A DNA stretch of 64,000 bases from positions 93,326,001 to 93,390,000 of the forward strand of contig NC_069362.1 of NCBI RefSeq assembly GCF_021730395.1, in the 5' to 3' direction. The notes below the pieces were generated by a model. The model did no database searches and was not told where the DNA came from. It worked only from the letters and a program-made list of their open reading frames with translations. The position numbers and the translations under genes were made by a program. This document shows, in pieces, positions 1 through 10,812 of this stretch (positions within the stretch are counted from its first letter, which is position 1; each line of letters begins with the position of its first letter). This stretch comes from Mercenaria mercenaria (lineage: Eukaryota > Mollusca > Bivalvia > Venerida > Veneridae).

Positions 1-91
1 GTTTCTATAACATGTTCTTATGTACAGTAAAACTTATCTTTATCTGTATTATTATGTGGATTCTCGGTGAACAATTTTCAGTGGATAGTGT

Positions 92-1172
92 TCATGATGC
101 AGTGACGCCATCCCAGTGAACAATGTTCAGTGAATAGTATTCTTGCAGCTGTGAGCACTTCTCTCTGCAAGATACAGTAACGCCGTCCCAGTGAACAATG
201 TTCAGTGAATAGTGTTCATGCAGCTGTGTGCACTCCTCTCTGCACGATACCGTGACGCCATCCCAGTAAACGATGTTCAGTGAATAGTGTTCACGGTGTT
301 GTAAGCACTCCTCAGTGAACAATGCTTAGTGAACAGCGTTCACGATGCCACGAGCACTCCTCTCTGAACAACGCTTAGAGATCATGTTCATGGTGTTGTG
401 AGCACTCCTCACTGAACAATGCTTAGTGAACAGCGTTCACGATGCCACGAGCACATCTCTCTGAACAATGCTCAGAGAAACATGTTCACGGTGTTGTGAG
501 CACTCCTCACTGAACAATGCTTAGTGAACAGCGTTCACGATGCCACGAGCACTCCTCTCTGAGCAACGCTCAGAGAATCATGTTTACGGTGTTGTAAGCA
601 CTCCTCACTGAACAATGCTTAGTGAACAGCGTTCACGATGCCACGAGCACTCCTCTCTGAACAGCGTTCACAATGCCACGAGCACATCTCTCTGAACAAT
701 GCTCAAAGAAACATGTTCACGGTGTTGTGAGCACTCCTCACTGAACAATGCTTAGTGAACAGCGTTCACGATGCCACGAGCACTCCTCTCTGAACAACGC
801 TTAGAGAATCATGTTTACGGTGTTGTGAGCACTCCTCACTGAACAATGCTTAGTGAACAGCGTTCACGATGCCACGAGCACTCCTCTCTGAACAACGCTC
901 AGAGAGTCATGTTAATGGTGTTGTGAGCACTCCTCACTGAACAATGCTTAGTGAACAGCGTTCACGATGCCACGAGCACTCCTCTCTGAACAACGCTTAG
1001 AGAAACATGTTCATGGTGTTGTGAGCACTCCTCACTGAACAATGCTTAGTAAACAGCGTTCACGATCCCACGAGCACATCTCTCTGAACAATGCTCAGAG
1101 AAACATGTTCATGGTGTTGTGAGCACTCCTCACTGAACGGTGCGCAGCAAATAGTGTTCACGATGCCACAAG
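92..1172. repeat. Dimeric satellite array, 98-bp higher-order unit
   Basis: From about 310 to 1170 a 98-bp unit repeats: the word GAACAATGCTTAGTG recurs at 414, 512, 610, 743, 841, 939 and 1038, so spacings are 98, 98, 133, 98, 98 and 99. Each unit consists of two related halves of about 49 bp, one with GATGCCACGAGCAC and one with GGTGTTGTGAGCAC. Positions 92-300 hold an older variant with a unit of about 85 bp (CCAGTGAACAATGTTCAGTG). Each half can form a small hairpin. The 133-bp interval contains an extra partial unit. Short open frames in the array are by-products of the repetition, not genes. Confidence 0.9.
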
Positions 1173-1499
1173 CAGTAAATATTACAATGTAACGTACTGT
1201 ATCAATTAAAATATGTAAAACACTTGGTTAAACAGTGATGATAAATCCTTCATGAAAAAATTGTAATTTTACAATATTTTTGGTAACAGCCAGGTCTGTC
1301 GGAGAGCAGGTCATAGCCAAGATAAAACAAAACATCCCATTCAAAGAATCTGCACTTCATACCACTAGAACTAAAGGACAAAGATACTGCTGATTTAGGC
1401 AAGTTAAGCAAAAAATTATTTGTTTTTAGCTCACTGAGACAATTTTTGCATGAGCTAATGCTACACATCTGGTACCAGCGTTGTGTGTGGACTGTGAAA

Positions 1500-2060
1500 A
1501 ACTTAGCAAGCTCCTATCTCGTGTATTGCTCCTCACAAGGGAATGAAATTTCACATATGCCTACCCCATGATACTACCAGTTCCACGACATAAGTTCCAT
1601 AAATCTTGTTATTATTTTGATTAAAAAATGAGTACGAAGTGTTTAGATATTTCTTGGATTATACTCTACAAAAATTGTTAAAGATATTCTGTTCCATGCA
1701 GAATTCTGGTTGCCATGGCAACCAAAATGAAAAACTTTAAAAATCTCCAAAACTACAAGGCCCACAGCGTTGATATTTGATATGTTGTATTGTCTAGTGG
1801 TATTCTACCAAATTTATACAAATGCCATGGAATCAAAATTGGCTCTGCTTTACATAGCCTTGTGTAATTAAAAAAAAGAAATCTTCTCTAAATCTGCAGG
1901 GCACAGGGCTTATTGATAGGTAGCATTGTCTACATGTCATTTGCCAGGTTTATTCAAATCATACCCCTGGGTTCAAAATTGGCCCCGCCATGGGGTTCAG
2001 TATTTTTACATTTAAAGGGCAAAAAATTTAAAAACCTTCTTGTTCAAAATCTAAAGCCCT
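1500..2060 (+). repeat. Diverged fragment of the AGCTCACC-type repeat (23524 family)
   Basis: The stretch shares ordered blocks with the copy at 23524-24290: a 'CTGGTTGCCATGGCAA' block, 'GATATTTGATATGT', 'TCAAATCATACCCC' and 'AAATTGGCCCCGCC'. Both ends are missing. No gene is seen between 1172 and 2700; a 20-G homopolymer follows at 2106-2125. Confidence 0.6.
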
Positions 2061-2105
2061 CAAGCTGAGATATTTGGAAGAAAAGAAGTTTTTTTGGGGG
2101 GATGT

Positions 2106-2125
2106 GGGGGGGGGGGGGGGGGGGG
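2106..2125. repeat. Poly-G tract (20 G)
   Basis: An uninterrupted run of 20 G. It lies in sequence without genes; 2126-2690 shows no recognisable element. Such a run may form a G-quadruplex and is prone to length error. Confidence 0.9.
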
Positions 2126-2699
2126 TATTGCTAACTCCAGTGATAGCTCTAGTGTTGTATTAGAGCACTCTTCTGCTCTGTCTCCTCTATTAGCTGTTTG
2201 TTTTTTTTCGCTTACTAGGTAATATCGTTGCATTATTTCACTTGGGTCTTAGCCAAGCAGTCAACTTGGACCTGCCTCACAGGGAGTCTTTGATTATCAA
2301 CTAGGTAGCAGGACACACTTCTCAGATGGAACCTGCTGGACTTTAAAGAACTGAGACATGCCATCAGAAAAATTTTTCACGTTATCACAGAGTTTACCAT
2401 TCATTAATACTGACTCGGAAGAATGCTACTGAGCTGTCGACACAGTAACACCGACTTTGAACGTTGCTACCGAGTCTTTCACGGAGTAACACTGACCTAA
2501 ATCGTCTGGAAAATTCAGACAGACAGACAGCAAAGCAAAATTCATTCAAATATGACAGTGAAAGATAACCATTTAGATTCACTCAAGTAACATTTAAGTA
2601 ATGTTCAAAGGTGATAGTGAAAACTCACTGAATGTGACATTGAAGTTCAGATGACAGTGAAAGAGAGACAGTAATACTCACTGGTAAAGTTCAGATCTG

Positions 2700-2790
2700 A
2701 TCGTGTAAGATTAGAGTGAGTGAGTGAGTTGGGTTTTACGGCGAATCGACACAAAATGGTCATATATCGCCGAGAAGGTAAAACGTACCT
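2700..2790 (-). repeat. 3' end fragment of a V-SINE
   Basis: On the minus strand this ends like the SINE at 54807-55052: a 'GTCGATTCGCCGTAAAACCC' block corresponds to 'GTCGGTGCGACGTAAAACCC', and a short GAGT run adjoins it. Only the tail region is present. The flanking 2800-3115 region has a short degenerate repeat (AAAATGTAAAGCA at about 2807, 2829 and 2859) and no gene. Confidence 0.55.
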
Positions 2791-3117
2791 AAAAACATCC
2801 ATGAAAAAATGTAAAGCACACTGCATAATGTAAAGTATATCTAAAATCATCCACGTAAAAATGTAAAGCATATCTAAAAGCAGTTATGTAAAATGTATAT
2901 ACGTATGTGTTAAAATCAGCTGCAAACATAATAATATTGCAAAAGATGTAAATACAAATATGGAATGTTAGATTTTTTGATAAATTCCTATCTGCTTTAA
3001 AAACGATAAAATATTTCCGTCTGAAACGTTTTCAAATAACGCTTTCAAAGATGTATGGGGTGCCGTTCAAAGATGTATGGGGTGCCGTTTTACTATTTTC
3101 TAGGCATAACTTAATAA

Positions 3118-3705
3118 TATTTGTTTGTTTGTTTGTTTTGGGCTTAACGCCGTTTTTCACAGTATTTCAGTCATGTAACGGCGGGCAGTTAAAGGTCCAT
3201 TACTAAGGGAAAGTGAGTTGGCAATTTTTTTCATAGCCAGTGCATAGACTTCTGCAAGACACTAAATAATGAAGATTGGCAGGTCAAAATTTACAGAAGG
3301 TCTTTGGAACTCAAAGAAATCTATGTGTATTATGTTGAAATTTCAATGAATCGACAGAATGACCCCCCAGGTCTTTTTAACTTTCTTCATACTTCATAGA
3401 AAAATAATTGTACATATACTGCGATTTATTTCGAATTTCTACGTACCAACTTTCATTTTCCAATAAAATGAAATAGTTTTTGTGCTTTTTAAAAGAAATT
3501 AAAATGTTCACTTTCCTTAGTATTGGACCTTTAACCTAACAGGTGTGTTCCTGGATTCCGTACCGGTACAAACCTGTTCTCCGCAAGTAACTGCCAACTT
3601 CCCCACATGAATCAGAGGTGGAGGACTAATGATTTCAGACACAATGTCGTTTATCAAATAGTCACGGAAAACATACGCCCCGCCCGAGGATCGAGGATAT
3701 ATTAA
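3118..3705 (-). repeat. tRNA-derived SINE (V-SINE type), interrupted by a MITE
   Basis: In minus orientation the sequence reads from 'GATCCTCGGGCGGGGCG' at about 3690 through a conserved central block ('GGAAGTTGGCAGTTACTTGC') to 'GGCGTTAAGCCCAAAACAAA' and a (CAAA)n tail at 3118-3140. This matches a common molluscan SINE. The tRNA-like head is truncated; no intact A box is visible. A 338-bp TIR element is inserted at 3193-3530, flanked by TTAA on both sides, and the SINE resumes directly after it. Confidence 0.75.
3193..3530. mobile_element. 338-bp MITE with TTAA target duplication, nested in SINE
   Basis: The termini are inverted: left AGGTCCATTACTAAGG, right (reverse complement) AGGTCCAATACTAAGG. 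TTAA lies on both sides (3189-3192 and 3531-3534), and the SINE reads continuously if the element and one TTAA are removed. TTAA targets are typical of piggyBac-type elements. A TA duplication with a longer TIR would fit equally well, so the superfamily is open. There is no coding capacity. Confidence 0.75.
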
Positions 3706-3879
3706 GCCGCATTAGCTCTAGTGGGTTTAATTTGTGCGCTAGCCAGTAGTGTACATGTATTTACAACAATGCTTTGCACGGAATGTCACGGGTCAGAGGG
3801 TTAGGTAGACTGGCTGTACTCATCACTATAACCCGGCGCTGAGTTAATAAAACTGTAGGGAATCTAAAGTGGTAGTATA

Positions 3880-4042
3880 TTCATGGCATGCCTAGAGTAG
3901 GTTTGATATCATGAAGTTTATTGAATGAAGCATTGTTCCATGACGATTGCCATTCAGATAAAATGTATTTGTTTATATTAGGCCTAAAATCGGTATGTGG
4001 TAATTTTAAATTAGATTGTGATAATGAAAGGGATTTCTTTGC
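3880..4042 (-). mobile_element. LINE fragment: downstream part of the RNase H-type ORF
   Basis: On the minus strand, directly beyond the 1.07-kb insertion, the frame resumes with residues like 'AKKSLSLSQSNLKLPHTDF' and then '…NKYILSEWQSSWNN'. This is the post-RNase H tail usual in I/Nimb-like non-LTR elements. It is the continuation of the LINE at 5119-6110. Similarity fades near 3880, where the 3' end seems lost. Confidence 0.7.
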
Positions 4043-4044
4043 TA

Positions 4045-5116
4045 CGGAATCCTGTTAGTGCCATGTGAAATGTTGTTCGTCGCCCCTCGCGACAATGCAA
4101 TGCGACAATGCGATATGACATTCCTCAAAATATCGCTTCACAATGTCATGCGTCCAGTTGGCAATTTTGGCACGATATGTTGCGATGTTGAGTCGCATTG
4201 TCGTCCCTCGTATCGCATTGTCGCACGTCGTATCGCATTTTCACGATGTCGTATCGCATTGTCGCAAGTCGTGTCCTGCATTTTAGCGATGCGCGACAAT
4301 GTGATATGACGCGCGACAATGCAATACGACCCACGACATTCTCAAACGATATATTGTCGCGATGTTGTGTCGCATTGTCGTGTGTCGCCTATGCGCCACT
4401 AGCACGATGTGCCACATTGCGATACAACACATGACAATGCGATACGACATCGCAACAATGTGATACGACGCGCGACAATGCGATACGACAAACAACATTC
4501 TCAAATGACATTGTCGCAATGTCGTATCGCATTGTTGTGTCGACCGGAGTTCACTTGAACAAATACCGGTGTTCACTTAAATAAATACCAACTAATCTTA
4601 GTCGCATTTTTTCGAACAATTCATCAATTTCATTTTATTGTTAAAAGCGTAAAAAGTAAGGTGTCAAACTGAAATTTCTTTTAATAAGTAGTATTGCCTA
4701 ATCGAATATTAAAAACAATGTTCTTTCCCGACAGGCATGCCGTCGGGAACGTTTGCTGAACTTTGCCATTTTTGGCTTAAAATATTAGCAGTAAAATAAG
4801 GAAAAAGTGCTTATAAAATATTTATTTTGGGTAAATAACTGCAAATAAAAACTTGTTTTGAAAGAAAATGACAAAATCTGAATGTTTGTGACAAAAAAGA
4901 CAACATCTGTTCGTCCATCTTACGTAATTTGGGATAAAAGCTGTCCTTCCGTACTTTTCCGTACGGAAAATGTTCGTGTTTTTCATTAACTTCACGTCGT
5001 ATTGCATTGTCGTGTGTCGTATCACATTGTCGCGCATCGTATCACATTGTCGCTATGTCGTGTGTCGCCTTTGAGGGGCGACAGACGACACTTCACATGG
5101 CACTAACAGGATTCCA
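4045..5116. mobile_element. 1.07-kb TIR element with GACAATGCGATACGAC arrays
   Basis: The ends form an inverted repeat of about 42 bp: left GGAATCCTGTTAGTGCC… and right …GGCACTAACAGGATTCC. TA sits on both sides (4043-4044 and 5117-5118). Subterminal regions (4080-4545 and 4990-5090) are packed with both orientations of a CGACAATGCGATACGAC-like word, while 4550-4980 is ordinary AT-rich sequence. No transposase is present. The element interrupts the RNase H region of a LINE. The overlapping short frames here are repeat artefacts. Confidence 0.8.
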
Positions 5117-5118
5117 TA

Positions 5119-6110
5119 CTTTTCTGCAATATCAGCATCCTCATTTCCATGAATACCAATATGACTGGGAATCCAACAAAATACGATAAACTTTTTTTAA
5201 AGAACCCCGAGAAGAATATTTTGAATGAATGGATTTTCCATATGTCGGTTATGAATTGACTGTAAAACAGAAAGCGAGTCAGAAAAGACAATAAATTTTT
5301 CTTCGACATTTTTTTATATAAAATTTAGAGCTAAATCAATAGCTTTGGCTTTGGCTGAAAATATTGTTGCATTATTTGGCAAACATAATTTTGACTGATG
5401 AAGGAGGCTGACAGCAGCACAGCCAACCTTTGTTCATCTTTTGAACCGACTGTGTAAATTGCAAAAATGGACTTGAATATTTCAGGGTTTGTTTCAGGCT
5501 TTCTAAAGGCAGTTTTCAAATCGAAAAGAACCGTAGGGGCATGAAGTGTCCATGGTGGTGTATCTGGAATTGAATTTTCTTTAATACCATCGAATTCAAA
5601 GTCAGTTTCATTCATAGAAGATTTTATGCGAAATCTAAACGGTTTGATTTGTTTTAGTTTTTTCTCATATGAATCGGAATACTTTGGTTTAAAAATAATT
5701 TTATGAGCAGGATTGGATTTGTTGGCAGCCATTCTTAAAGCATATTGCAATAAGTTTTTCTCGGCGTGTGTAAAGAGAGGGTTCGTTTGCTTCAGCATAT
5801 AAGCTATCAACTGGCGATGTTCGGAATCACCAAGAGCAATACAAAGACCTTGATTATGGATGGTATCTAACATTTGTAAATAAGATTTTCTTGCTGAACC
5901 ATAAACAATACAACCGTAATCTAGCTTAGATCTAATTAAAGCCCTAAAAAATCTTAATAAAACCTTGCAATCGGCTCCCCAATCAGTATTTGAAATTACC
6001 TTTAAAAGATTCAAAGACTTCAGACATTTGGCTTTCAAGTATTTTATATGCGGCACAAAGGATTGTTAGAATTATCGTGATTTGTCAAAAACATGCACCA
6101 TTACAGTTTT
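5119..6110 (-). mobile_element. 5'-truncated LINE (I/Nimb-like): RT thumb and RNase H
   Basis: The 241-residue open frame at 5331-6056 has the typical end of a LINE reverse transcriptase ('HIKYLKAKCLKSLNLLK', 'RALIRSKLDYGCIVYGSA', 'LQMLDTIHNQGL') followed by the start of an RNase H domain ('YTVGSKDE', where most relatives have YTDGSKD). The domain continues in shifted frames below 5331 ('FSDSLSVLQSI', 'CWIPSHIGIHGNEDADIAEK') until the 1.07-kb TIR element at 5116, and resumes at 4042. The 5' end is lost near 6110, as usual for truncated LINE insertions. The first Asp of the RNase H motif appears changed to Val. It is a dead copy; the clade call rests on the RT plus RNase H arrangement. Confidence 0.85.
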
Positions 6111-6124
6111 TTTTTGTAATCAAG

Positions 6125-6590
6125 TTTGTGCCATTCTTCATAAATCTTGGTAGAGGACCAGAAGGCAATGCTACACAGCAATTTTTGGAGTTTTTTCCTA
6201 TATGTCTATGTAAAATTTGGGACCCCCATGGCGGGGCCTCTTTTCAACCCAGGGGCATATTTTAAACAATCGTCATAGAGGACCATTAGATGATGTTACA
6301 AGCAAAATATCGAGGCTCTACGACTTGCAGTTTTGGACAAGAAGATTTTTAAAGTATTTCCTTCCGGTAGCCATGGCAACCAGAGTTCTGTGAGGAATTC
6401 AATTCTTTGAACAATTTTGAAAGGGGGCCATCCAAGGATCATTCCTGTGAAGTTTCATCAAAATTGAACTGGTTGTTTAGGAGGAGATGTTGTTTATAGG
6501 ACAGTGTAGATGGATCGGACGCCTGACGCCAGCCGGTGAGCGATAGTAGCTCATTCTGAGCCTTTGGCTCAGGAGAGCTAAAATGTGCTC
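6125..6590 (-). mobile_element. AGCTCACC-type non-autonomous repeat, 3' truncated
   Basis: On the minus strand it starts with 'TTTTAGCTCTCC' and a hairpin ('CTGAGCC…GGCTCAG'), then a CGTCAGGCGTCC block and the same internal blocks as the copy at 23524 ('GTTGCCATGGC', 'GGCCCCGCCATGG'). The 3' hairpin and CTTGTT end are missing. No gene is seen in 6110-6738. Confidence 0.7.
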
Positions 6591-8387
6591 TGGATGAGCT
6601 ACTGCGATCACTTGCCATCCGTTTCTTTAGATGGCATCTTTTCTGGAATCTGTTGGTGAAGTTGATGAAACTTGCCCTGGATGTTCCTTGGATGGTTCCC
6701 TAACAAACAGGGGACAGAAAGTCCACATGTCTATTAATGTATTGTCTAAGGTTGGGGTGTAAGATTACAAGTTAGATTCAAATCATACGGGAAGATGGAA
6801 AACACAACACATACTGGTTCTGACTGAAAATGGTTTTATTCAAAGTCTAATTCATTACTTCCTAAAGACCTTAAATCGTTCAATTTCCAAAGGAAAACTG
6901 AACGTTTCTTTTGCAGTTTTGTTCATAATAGAATACTAAAGCATAGTATATGATTTCATAAAGAAATGAAAATGGGGATATGGATTTCATAAATAAATGG
7001 AATACTGACAGAAAAAATATCAACAGAACATTACAATTAATAACTGCAGGTCATATAGCACACATATAAACATATTACATATATCACAGTATATAACAGT
7101 ATCCATCACAATGAAACAAGCAGTAATATAACTGTGGTAAAAGAGCAGATAATATTTTGATTGAGCTGCTTTTATGACAGATATAGTTACAGCTGACCTA
7201 TATAAGATCTAGATACGAGACTGGATTATGAACCCACATATCACAAGTCTGATCCTCAACTTCTCCAAATAAAATCATTATCAGTCCTCCAAAACAGAAA
7301 CTTCTGAAGGAGTCTTCTATATATGGGGGGTCAGTCGTGATTACACACAGATTTGCACTTATTATAACATGTTAAGTGTGACAATAAATTAAATACTGCT
7401 AATTATATAAAATTATTGCAGTGTTTTTAAAATATAAATATTTCAGCAAAATACAAAATTAATTACAATCTGTTTGTTGTAAACTACCGACCAAAACAAC
7501 AAACTCCCTATCATAGTATCGAAAAAGTTTAAATCAAGACTAGTTTCTGCATGCTAGGTTACCATCAGTCGATTTCAGGACCAAGCTCAGAATACTTCCT
7601 AAAGCAAATGCTAGGTTCAAGGATATATAACTGACATTAGAAACTGAGCTTAGAAACCAAGCTTCTGATTAGCTGATTCAGATTTTAAAATTGGTACTGA
7701 CCAATAACAATGCATCGTTCTGAGATTGTTCTCTAAACTCACTTTTATCACTTTAAACCCTAGTAAAACACAGAGGAGTGAAATTTCTTTTGATTTTCAA
7801 TGTTTCTTGGTTCTACAATTCAGCAAGAATGTACAAAATTAAAATGTCATGCAGTGGAGGCTAATGAAGCAAACATTTATTACTGTAAATAATGTAAATC
7901 ACAAAAATCAGTTTCTAAAAAAGCTAATAGCTTCCTACTCAATCCTCTATGTTAATATATGTAATATTGTAACAACTGAAATTATGGTGAATAAAATACT
8001 GTGTAAACCAAATACATTTCAGTTAACTATATCCTTATTTTGTTGTGAAAGCATTTTTATCAAGTCTGCTTCCCCATAAAACACTGAGATTGCAAAGTTG
8101 TGATCCGAGCTGGAATCAAACGAGCAACGTGTTGAGCAAATGGCACTTTATCTATTGAACAAACACTACACTTTGTGATGATTTGTATACAGCTGAAATC
8201 TGGGACACAGTATTCTGTATTTTCCCATTCTCCAATAACTATCAAGTATATTTATTGTATATTATGTTAGACCAGGATACACTCAGAACATTGCAGTTCA
8301 ATCTTTCATTCAAGCTCCGTGAAAGACATCAGAGGTATATTTAGCAAGCATAAATATATACAATGATTAGCTAATGTGCTCATAGTA

Positions 8388-8576
8388 GACCTTTCTAACG
8401 TAAACGTAAATCGGAAACGGATTACTGAATCCGTAAATGTTATTTGCAAATAATGGTCTAAGGGAGATACTATTACATTACTATTGGATGAAATTGTCTC
8501 CCCTAGACCACAAATTAGCATAACATTTTACGGATTCAGTATTCCGTTTCGTAATTACGTTTACGTTAGAAAGGTC
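8388..8576. mobile_element. 189-bp MITE with ~80-bp TIRs, TA target
   Basis: Nearly the whole element is an inverted repeat: left GACCTTTCTAACGTAAACG, right the same in reverse complement, extending inwards to 'GGTCTA(A/G)GGGAGA'. TA lies on both sides. The paralogous site near 58770 lacks it. The size, TA target and long TIRs fit a Tc1/mariner-type MITE; there is no coding capacity. Confidence 0.8.
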
Positions 8577-9463
8577 TATTATATTACAAGTGATTGAGCA
8601 TTTTTAACAAATTAGATACTCTTAAGTTAAAATTCCAACATAAGTACTCTATAACATTTGTTTTGTAAACTTAATTTCAATCGTTCATACTGCTCTAATA
8701 ATGATGAGTATTGCAAGTTCCCACATTTTCTCAATTTGTTCAAATTCTGGAATTTTCTTGTGTGTAACTCAGCCATATTGGGTCACACAAAATTATGAAT
8801 TGTCTGTATTCCATGACAGATATTTATAAAATGATTAGCAACATAGCTATATAACATTGTTAAATGTTTTAAACAGTTGGAAATATTGTTTTTTTTTCAT
8901 TTCATGTTATTTAGGATTATGGATTATATCCTAATAATACTCCTGTTTTAAATATCCAGACTATCAAATATAATTTCGCTGGTATGAAACTACATGTGAA
9001 CACGGAATATGACATATAAATAATTAGAACTTAAAATATGCTTCAATTAAGACTTAATTTACAACATTTCTCACATGTATGTACATGTAAGTACTGGTAC
9101 ACACTTCTTCTTATCAAATGTTATTTTCATAAAACTATTTTACCTCTTTCAACTTCAAGTAATTGTTGTTATGATGTTGCAATGGTAAAACAGGGGAAAA
9201 AATTATTAAAATCATATGATAAAAGTACTTTTTTTTAAACTCTTGTTCACCGAGTGAACATAAAACACAAAAAATGTCCATAAAAATAAAATCCTTTCTA
9301 AGAGATCTTCAAAATGACGTACAACTTTTATCTGAGTTGTTTTCAAACATAGAAAAATCACTCAAAAACACTGTCATGAAACAAGTGTATCAAACAGTCA
9401 GTTTTGTTTCAAAGCAGAAAGACAGACCTATGGCAAGTAATACAATGAAATGTAACTGATTAT

Positions 9464-9545
9464 TCAAACATGTATAACAGATGACTGTCGCTCCAGTATA
9501 GTGTGTAATCCATTTCAATGAGCTGATCTATAGCTCTCTGTACTG
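9464..9545 (-). pseudogene. Truncated last exon of DAGLB-like gene
   Basis: This is homologous to the 3' part of the terminal coding exon at 59665-59851. It covers the stop codon and roughly the last 25 codons, with small differences including a one-base loss (TATAGTGTG against TATAGGTGTG). At 9545 homology stops and NAT9-like exon sequence begins. It cannot act as a gene end here because no upstream exon precedes it on the minus strand. Confidence 0.8.
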
Positions 9546-9632
9546 TTTGGAAAAGAGGCTGTGTACTGTATGATGAGATATGGTAAGATTTTGTTTGTTT
9601 GCTAGCACCTTAAAATTTGTTTTCAGACATTT

Positions 9633-9966
9633 TTTAGCTTGACTATTCGAAGAATAGGGGAGCTATCCTACTCGCCCCGGCGTCGGCGTGAGCGTGAGCG
9701 TCACACAAATGTTAAAGTTTGCGTACCACCCCAAATATTTTCAAAGTCCATTGAGATATTGCTTTCATATTTTGAATACTTGTTTACCATCATGACCCCA
9801 GTCTGTAAAAAGGAGGAGGCAACTCTATCAAGCATTTTGACTGAATTATGGCCCCTTTTCGACTTAGAATATGCTTATTGTAATGTTAAAGTTTTACTCA
9901 TAGCTTATATTATATTATCAAGCACTGAGAATAGTCGAACACGCTGTCAACTGACAGCTCTTGTTT
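9633..9966 (+). mobile_element. AGCTCGACTAT-type HINE-like repeat, one core unit
   Basis: The 5' end is TTTTTAGCTTGACTATTCG and the 3' end has AATAGTCGAAC, then a hairpin (GCTGTCA-ac-TGACAGC), then TCTTGTTT. It lies in the first intron of the NAT9 remnant. The matching copy in B' (25079-25588) has two core units of about 170 bp instead of one. Open frames in the core are not genes. Confidence 0.8.
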
Positions 9967-10499
9967 AATGATCACATTGATGTTTGTGTTTTTTTTTTGT
10001 CTGAGGTAACACTTTATATATGATGAAATTTAAGCTTACTTAGTTACAAATGAAATTACTTCTAGTTGAAAAAAAAGTTTTGATTCTTAGTGAAATGTAT
10101 ATCAAGGATTCCATTTGGGTTTAAACTTATGAGGCAGACACATAATTGACTACTAGTATACCATTAATTTTCTTTGTTTCTAAAATATTTTTAAATTTGA
10201 AATGAAATATTTCACCACTTACTTTCTTATGAACAAATTTTGTTTTGTAATTACTTAATCTATAATAAAAAACTTAATGAATTATGGTTACACCTGTTAT
10301 TATTTGTAACATAACTGTTTCAGGTATTGAAGAGCTGAAACTTACACATATCACTGCCAAGATTGGATAAAGGTTTTCAAGAGGTATTTTATTTATGATT
10401 TTCTTGTAAAATGTTTTCACTTATCAACACTACTTTCAACAATTGTTGGCAGCCTAATCTGACACCTGATTTTATGTTTTCTAATTGTGAATCGAGGTG

Positions 10500-10812
10500 C
10501 AACATGATGATATTATCAACATGATTATATTATCAATATGATTATATTGTCAACATAATGATAATGACAACATGATGATATTATTATGGAATATATCAGT
10601 GGCTGAAAAAACCTTACCAAAGTTTATTTACAGATCTCAGTTGAATTTTAGAAAGGAATCAGAATTGACAGCATAATGCTTTTGAATGTTTTTCTGTTGG
10701 AATTGGCAGTGGTTACTTGGATTAATGATAAGTTCACTTGGATTAATGATAAGTTCATTTGGGTTAATTATAAGTTCACTTGGGTTAATTATAAGTTCAC
10801 TTGGGTTAATGA
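10500..10812. repeat. Two minisatellites: ATGATTATATT type and 21-bp type
   Basis: Positions 10500-10580 hold a degenerate (ATGAT-TATATTATCAAC) run. Positions 10715-10812 hold about five copies of a 21-bp unit (AGTTCACTTGGGTTAATKAT). Because 21 is a multiple of three, the unit stays open in several frames (INPSELI…); this is repetition rather than a protein. The B' partner has about eight or nine copies. Confidence 0.85.

Larger units (their letters stand above)
6738..9545. repeat. Duplicated unit A (paralogue of 55750-59747)
   Basis: The unit aligns in the same orientation with 55750-59747, the 3' flank of the DAGLB-like gene. The copies differ by several percent in substitutions plus insertions: a 189-bp MITE only here (8388-8576) and a 1.4-kb repeat only in the other copy (55992-57404). 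The unit ends at 9545 inside the last DAGLB coding exon. Apart from that exon scrap it is AT-rich non-coding sequence; small open frames here are not preserved between the copies. Confidence 0.9.

Noticed and set aside
92-1172. CRISPR-like array at the left edge
   Set aside because: Units are contiguous diverged dimers without unique spacers, in a eukaryotic context; it is a satellite.
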